A stretch of DNA of 64,000 nucleotides from Flavobacterium sp. N502536 (lineage in GTDB: Bacteria; Bacteroidota; Bacteroidia; Flavobacteriales; Flavobacteriaceae): NCBI RefSeq assembly GCF_025947345.1, contig NZ_CP110011.1, forward strand, positions 2,790,001 to 2,854,000, in the 5' to 3' direction. The position numbers were made by a program, and so were the translations under genes. Positions 59,688 through 64,000 of this stretch are shown here, one piece after another. Below the pieces are notes generated by a model, which saw only the letters and a program-made list of their open reading frames with translations, ran no database searches and was not told the DNA's origin. Each line of letters starts with the position of its first letter. Positions within the stretch are counted from its first letter, which is position 1.

Positions 59688-61433
59688 TTATTTACGTTCA
59701 CCTATCTGCTGGCGCCACATCGCATAATACAATCCTTTTTCAAAAATTAAATCTTCGTGTTTTCCCTGTTCGATGATTTTTCCTTGTTCCAGAACAAAAA
59801 TCTTATCCGCATGCATTACGGTTGATAAACGATGCGCAATTAAAACTGTGATTCTGTTTTTGTCTGATATATTACGAATTGTGGTATTGATTTCTTCTTC
59901 GGTAATAGAGTCTAAAGCAGAAGTAGCTTCATCAAAAATCAATAAATTCGGATTTCTTAATATAGCGCGGGCAATCGATAAACGTTGTTTTTCCCCACCG
60001 GAAACTTTGATTCCGCCTTCACCAATTGTGGTATTTAGGCCGTCTTCGGCACGTTGCAGCAGTTTTTCACAGCTCGCTCTTTTTAATGCGTCGTATAAGT
60101 CTTCGTCGGTTGCATTAGGTCTTACGAATAATAAATTCTCCCGAATTGTTCCCGAGAACAGTTGCGCGTCCTGAGTAACAAATCCTAATTGCTTTCGTAG
60201 ATCCAGCAAATCAATTTCTGTCGAATCAATGTCGTTGTAAAATACCTGACCTTCAGCGGGCGTGTACAATCCAACCAGTAATTTTACCAAAGTGGTTTTC
60301 CCTGATCCTGATGGCCCCACAAAAGCAACGGTCTGACCTTGTTTGATATCGAAATTAATATTTTCTACGGCTTTAAATTTGGCTGTTTTGTGCTGAAAAC
60401 TCACATTAGAGAAAAGCAGGGACTGGATTGCTCCAACGTGTTTAGGATTTTTTGGACGAAATTCTTTCGGAGCACTCAATAAGGTTTTGAAATTTTCCAT
60501 TGAAACCTTTGTTTCGTTCAGTGCGATAATAAAATTCCCTAGTTCTTGTAAAGGCCCAAAAATAAAGAAGGTAAAAAACACCATCGTCAATAAATCACCT
60601 ACAATAATTTTATTTCCAAACAAGAAATAATACAACGTAAAGACCACGCAGGTTCTTAAAAAATGAACTGTTGTACCCTGTATAAAACTCAAACTTCTGA
60701 TAAAACGGATTTTCTGAAGTTCGAGTTGCAGAATTTTAAAGGTGTTCAGGTTAAGACGTTTTTCTTCCTGATACGTTAATCCAAGACTTTTTACCAATTC
60801 AATGTTTCTTAAACTTTCGGTTGTCGAACCCGCCAGAGCATTGGTTTGATTTACGATTTTTTTAGAAACAACTTTTATCTTTTTACCTAAGTACGAACTT
60901 ACCAAGGCAATAATTGGAGCCGTAACCAAAAAGATAAGCGAAATACGATAATCGATTCGGGCGACATAAACAATCACGAATACAAAACCAATGACAGTTT
61001 GAAAAATTAAAGAGATTGACAGTGTAATTAACTTCTCAGAATCAGAGCGAACTTTGGTTAATTTGCTCAAAGTTTCACCACTTCGCTGATCTTCAAATTC
61101 AGCAAACGGCAGATCGAGTGATTTTTTAATTCCATCCGTATACATTTGCGCTCCGGTGCGCTGAATCACGACATTCGTAAAATAGTCCTGAAAGTTTTTG
61201 GTAATTCTGGAAACCATCGCAGCACCAAGAGAAAGCCCGAGCCAGAACGACAGCGATTTGATAAAACCAATTTCGTTTCCGGCATATTTGTGTAAACCAA
61301 CACCGCAATCCTGCATAAGTTTACCCGTAATAATAGAGTCTGACAAGCTAAAACAGATGTTAATAGAAGCCATAACCAAAGCAAAAAACAAGAGCATTTT
61401 GTGTTTGATTATATAAGAATACAATAATTTCAT
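59688..61433 (-). CDS. ABC exporter, membrane and ATPase domains fused
   Basis: This 581-residue half-transporter, presumably a homodimer, has six membrane helices in residues ~1-310. The ATPase domain has Walker A GPSGSGKTTL, a Q-loop in FVTQDAQLFSGTIRENLLF, signature KVSGGEKQRLSIARAI, Walker B LLIFDEATSAL and the switch His in IAHRLSTV. It belongs to the MsbA/ABCB-like type for export of lipids, peptides or drugs; the substrate is unknown. No peptidase C39 domain is fused. It is convergent with alaS and intact, in contrast to its neighbours on that side. Confidence 0.93.
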   Translation of the reverse strand: MKLLYSYIIKHKMLLFFALVMASINICFSLSDSIITGKLMQDCGVGLHKYAGNEIGFIKSLSFWLGLSLGAAMVSRITKNFQDYFTNVVIQRTGAQMYTDGIKKSLDLPFAEFEDQRSGETLSKLTKVRSDSEKLITLSISLIFQTVIGFVFVIVYVARIDYRISLIFLVTAPIIALVSSYLGKKIKVVSKKIVNQTNALAGSTTESLRNIELVKSLGLTYQEEKRLNLNTFKILQLELQKIRFIRSLSFIQGTTVHFLRTCVVFTLYYFLFGNKIIVGDLLTMVFFTFFIFGPLQELGNFIIALNETKVSMENFKTLLSAPKEFRPKNPKHVGAIQSLLFSNVSFQHKTAKFKAVENINFDIKQGQTVAFVGPSGSGKTTLVKLLVGLYTPAEGQVFYNDIDSTEIDLLDLRKQLGFVTQDAQLFSGTIRENLLFVRPNATDEDLYDALKRASCEKLLQRAEDGLNTTIGEGGIKVSGGEKQRLSIARAILRNPNLLIFDEATSALDSITEEEINTTIRNISDKNRITVLIAHRLSTVMHADKIFVLEQGKIIEQGKHEDLIFEKGLYYAMWRQQIGERK

Positions 61434-61813
61434 AAGTAAAATTGAATTTGTGGAAGATGCAAAAGTAATGAATAGTTTAACGCTGTTAAGTTGCTTTTTG
61501 TTATTAAAAATGTAAATTTTTTTACAGCTGAAATTACTGGTATTTTTTTACTCCTAAATGTTTTAATTTTTCATAAAACATCTTTTTTAAACACTAGAGC
61601 AATAGAATAAAAACTAAGAAAAAAGCTAAGTGTTTATGATGTATTTTACTTTTTTTATGAATTTTTATCACTGCTAATTTTTAGATACATGCTTTGTTAT
61701 TAGTGAATTGACAGCAATTTTTGGGGTATGTCATATTTATCAATGTGGGATACCGTAAGGTTTTCATTTTGGGTTGTATTACGTTTGCAGCAAAATAATT
61801 TAATCAAACCCAA
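61434..61813. other. Intergenic region with promoter of the lipoprotein gene
   Basis: These 380 AT-rich bases lie between divergent genes without a credible frame. TACGTTTG at 61780-61787 fits TAnnTTTG and lies 27 bases before the ATG of the lipoprotein gene, so a leader of about 20 nt is expected. Poly-T/poly-A tracts around 61500-61680 may act as UP-like or divergent-promoter sequence. Confidence 0.55.
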
Positions 61814-62569
61814 ATGAAAAAAATTTTATGCCTTTTTAGTGCTTTAGCCCTGGTACTAACTTCATGTTCAAGCGATGATGCTGCAGATGCATCTTCTTCA
61901 TTAAAACCATCAAAAGTAGCATATTCTTATTCTGATGCTAAAGACAATTACTTTTCAGAAATGAAATATGAGGGAAATAAATTGGTAACTGAAACTGATG
62001 ATGACGGTTACACTATAAAATACCATTATATTGACGATTTAATCTCAAAAACGGAGGAATTCGGAACAGATAAAGCACTTCAATCGACTACTGAGTATAG
62101 CTATTCTGCAGGAAAATTAGCTTCTGAAACTGTAAAAAATACAGGGGCGACTCAATATTATAAAACAAAATATACACATAATGGAGACGGTAGCGTTTCT
62201 TTTGCAGAGTTTTATATTAATGCAAAAACAGGAGTTGAAGAAGAAGGTGGAAAGATTGGAAAATATACCTACAAAGACGGTAACTTAGTGAAATACGAGA
62301 GCTCTTTCTATGGTAAACCAAACTCTACTTATACTTACGAATATGATTCAAAAAAGAATCCTACTGCTAATGTTGCGGGGATTAAACTTTTGTTAGGTAT
62401 GGAAGAAAGTGCTTCGGCTAATAATGTTGTTAAAATAACAGGTACTTCATCAACGTCAACTTTTGTTAGTACTTTCTCTTATCTTTACAACGATAGTAAT
62501 TTCCCAACTGAGAAAAAACAATTTGGAAATGGCGGTGCATTAAACGAGACAGCGCAGTACACATACTAA
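61814..62569 (+). CDS. Lipoprotein with YD-repeat-like strands (251 aa)
   Basis: The signal MKKILCLFSALALVLTSCSS has a lipobox (LTSC, Cys18) followed by SSDDAADASSS; acidic residues next to the cysteine are compatible with surface-export signals in Flavobacteria. The mature part is built of repeated tyrosine-rich beta units such as YEGNKLVTETDDDGYTIKYH, YSYSAGKLASETV, GKYTYKDGNLVKYESSF and YTYEYDSKKNP. These recall RHS/YD-type repeats in small Bacteroidota lipoproteins. It has its own promoter and terminator, so it is monocistronic. Function unknown. Confidence 0.8.
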   Translation: MKKILCLFSALALVLTSCSSDDAADASSSLKPSKVAYSYSDAKDNYFSEMKYEGNKLVTETDDDGYTIKYHYIDDLISKTEEFGTDKALQSTTEYSYSAGKLASETVKNTGATQYYKTKYTHNGDGSVSFAEFYINAKTGVEEEGGKIGKYTYKDGNLVKYESSFYGKPNSTYTYEYDSKKNPTANVAGIKLLLGMEESASANNVVKITGTSSTSTFVSTFSYLYNDSNFPTEKKQFGNGGALNETAQYTY

Positions 62570-62593
62570 AAAGCAGTTTTTAGAATTTAAATG

Positions 62594-62625
62594 AAAAACC
62601 AAATACTTCTGTATTTGGTTTTTTT
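62594..62625 (+). terminator. Terminator of the lipoprotein gene
   Basis: AAAAACCAAATAC (62594-62606) pairs with GTATTTGGTTTTT (62611-62623) around TTCT, with further T to 62625. It separates the lipoprotein gene from the GSCFA gene. Confidence 0.88.
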
Positions 62626-62666
62626 ATTGCTGAAAATTGGTGAAATTCGTGTTCAAATTAAATGTC

Positions 62667-63623
62667 ATGCAATTCAGAACCCAAATTCCAATTTCTAAAA
62701 CCAATAATCCAATCGATTATACTTCGAAAGTAATGGCGATAGGGTCTTGCTTTGCAGAGAATATGGCGGAGAAATTTGATTACTTCAAGTTTCAAAATGC
62801 CACAAATCCGTTTGGGATTATCTTTAATCCGGTTTCAATTGAGAAGATAATCAGCCGGGTAGTAAAACAGGAAGCATACACCGAAAAAGATGTTTTTTTT
62901 CATAACGAACGCTGGCATTGTTTTGAGGTACATTCGGATTTAAGCCATTCGGACCGACAGGAATTACTGGAAACCTTAAACAAAACCGTTTCAGAAACGG
63001 CCAGACAACTACAGGAAGCGTCACATATCATTATCACCTACGGAACTTCGTGGGTTTACCGGAATTTAGAAAGCGATCAGATTGTGGCCAATTGCCATAA
63101 AGTACCTCAAAAACAATTCGCAAAAGAGCTGCTATCGGTTGACGTAATTCAAAAAAGCATCCAGAATACAATAGATTTGATTCAGGTTTTAAATCCGAAT
63201 GTAAATTTCGTTTTTACCGTTTCTCCTGTCCGACATATCAAAGATGGTTTTGCCGAAAATCAACTGAGCAAAGCACATTTATTTGCAGGACTTCACCACA
63301 ATCTGCAAGCTACAATTTACAATCAAAAACCAGGATATTTTCCGTCTTACGAAATTATGATGGACGAACTTCGGGATTATCGTTTTTATGCCGAAGATAT
63401 GCTGCATCCCAACGCTGTAGCAATTGATTATATCTGGCAGCGATTCAGCGAAAATTATATTGCCGAAAACAGTATTTCGACCATGAAAGAGGTAGATGAA
63501 ATTCAGAAAAGCCTGCGTCATCGAAGCTTCAATCCCGAGTCTGAACAACATCAGAAATTCTTAGCCAAACTGCATCAAAAAGCAGAACGTCTGAATGCTA
63601 AATTTTCTCATATCAGGTTTTAA
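62667..63623 (+). CDS. GSCFA domain protein (SGNH-like hydrolase)
   Basis: The preferred start is ATG 62667 (MQFRTQIPISKTNNPIDYTS), which matches the family; an in-frame GTG at 62637 lies in the preceding terminator region. This ~318-residue protein carries the eponymous AIGSCFAENM motif with the nucleophile-like serine. It then has NPFGIIFNPVSI, ITYGTSWVYR, FTVSPVRHIKDGF and the D-x-x-H-like end DMLHPNAVAIDYIWQRF. The layout suggests an SGNH/GDSL-type esterase; the substrate is unknown. No signal peptide is evident. Confidence 0.88.
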   Translation: MQFRTQIPISKTNNPIDYTSKVMAIGSCFAENMAEKFDYFKFQNATNPFGIIFNPVSIEKIISRVVKQEAYTEKDVFFHNERWHCFEVHSDLSHSDRQELLETLNKTVSETARQLQEASHIIITYGTSWVYRNLESDQIVANCHKVPQKQFAKELLSVDVIQKSIQNTIDLIQVLNPNVNFVFTVSPVRHIKDGFAENQLSKAHLFAGLHHNLQATIYNQKPGYFPSYEIMMDELRDYRFYAEDMLHPNAVAIDYIWQRFSENYIAENSISTMKEVDEIQKSLRHRSFNPESEQHQKFLAKLHQKAERLNAKFSHIRF

Positions 63624-63738
63624 ATCCTGATTTTATATTTTAAAACAGGCCAAATAAATAAACCGGAAAAACGAAATCGCAGGAAATACAAAGTTTAAAC
63701 GAAACGTTGTATCACCCGCGATTTAGCACAGTTGTTTT

Positions 63739-64000
63739 TTACAGTGCTGAAATAATAAATTCACTTCTTCTGTTCATCTGATGCTCTTCTTCTGTACATT
63801 TTACATTATCAGAACAGTGGTTCACAAGCTGTGTTTCACCATAACCTTTGCCGGTTAATCTGTTTTTATCCACCCCATTTTTAACCAGCCAGTCTATAGT
63901 AGATTTAGCTCTTTTATCAGATAACAGCTGATTGTATTGATGCGTATGACGGCTGTCTGTATGCGAGCGAATGTCTAATTTCATTTTAGGATACTGGTTC
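63739..64000 (-). CDS. OmpA-like C-terminal domain, N-terminus beyond window
   Basis: The visible 87 codons continue past the right edge; the frame is open at 64000. LDIRSHTDSRHTHQYNQLLS, DKRAKSTIDWLVKNGVDKNR and GYGETQLVNHCSDN are the peptidoglycan-binding OmpA fold (HTDSR with the diaminopimelate-binding Asp, and RRSEFII at the end). The two cysteines (CSDNVKC) and CTEEEHQMNRRSEF are usual in Bacteroidota OmpA proteins. The missing N-terminal part could be a beta-barrel or a TPR/WD40 module of the PorE type, which cannot be told here. Confidence 0.93.
   Translation of the reverse strand, partial: NQYPKMKLDIRSHTDSRHTHQYNQLLSDKRAKSTIDWLVKNGVDKNRLTGKGYGETQLVNHCSDNVKCTEEEHQMNRRSEFIISAL

Overview
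The window looks like a chromosomal segment of a Bacteroidota member, most probably Flavobacterium or a close relative. The DNA is AT-rich. Several genes are preceded by the TAnnTTTG -7 element typical of this phylum (for example before era, der and tRNA-fMet). The housekeeping content (era, der, alaS, LemA/TPM genes, TonB-type outer-membrane proteins, a GSCFA protein) also fits Flavobacteriaceae. No organism-specific marker such as 16S rRNA is present, so the genus is an inference.

Region 1 (1-24633, all on the minus strand, read right to left) is an almost gap-free gene cluster for an extracellular contractile injection system (eCIS, relative of Afp/PVC particles). In transcription order it encodes a tail terminator/cap (DUF4255), a conserved unknown, one long sheath protein, two tube proteins, a DUF5908 peptide, a LysM adaptor, a VgrG-like spike, a PAAR tip, a gp25 wedge protein, a baseplate J protein, two large unknown or baseplate proteins and a tape measure. 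Two DUF4157 (eCIS core/cargo) proteins follow. The last is a 1477-residue modular protein with a nuclease-like HxxN/FGG/N motif near its C-terminus. Two bases further on starts a SUKH (SMI1/KNR4)-like gene that runs off the window, so the cluster seems to end in a toxin/immunity-like pair. A 210-base break before the tape-measure gene holds a 13-bp perfect hairpin and, on the opposite strand, a promoter-like element, which together could define a small antisense RNA. The expected AAA+ ATPase (Afp15 type) is not in the window.

Region 2 (25.4-36.9 kb) is metabolic and regulatory. It holds a ThDP-dependent 2-keto acid decarboxylase coupled to an FAD amino-acid/amine oxidase and closed by a very strong hairpin. 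Next come an S41 peptidase, tRNA-Glu, a Crp/Fnr regulator followed by two membrane proteins and an SRPBCC protein, and an Lrp/AsnC regulator divergent from a histidine-decarboxylase-like gene.

Region 3 (about 36.4-44.1 kb) is very AT-rich and looks like an accessory island. It holds an M28 peptidase, a SLATT/DUF4231-like 2TM protein, a GNAT enzyme, a lipoprotein, two ~204-bp non-coding repeats, and an Mrr-nuclease/NACHT STAND protein that is a good antiphage candidate. It is bracketed by tRNA 3'-end fragments joined to terminators, and on the right by a 110-bp tandem duplication that ends in an intact initiator tRNA-Met.

Region 4 (44.2-64 kb) is mostly core genome: era, a structured intergenic element, der, two TonB-type outer-membrane proteins, an Rrf2 regulator, the M23 peptidase-MerR-LemA-TPM-TPM set, alaS, an ABC exporter, a lipoprotein, a GSCFA hydrolase and the C-terminal end of an OmpA-like protein. 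Between about 52 and 58 kb nearly every gene, including essential alaS, carries one or more small frameshifts, mostly single-base deletions in short runs. This points to sequence error, not gene decay. One similar frameshift truncates the sheath gene at its N-terminus.
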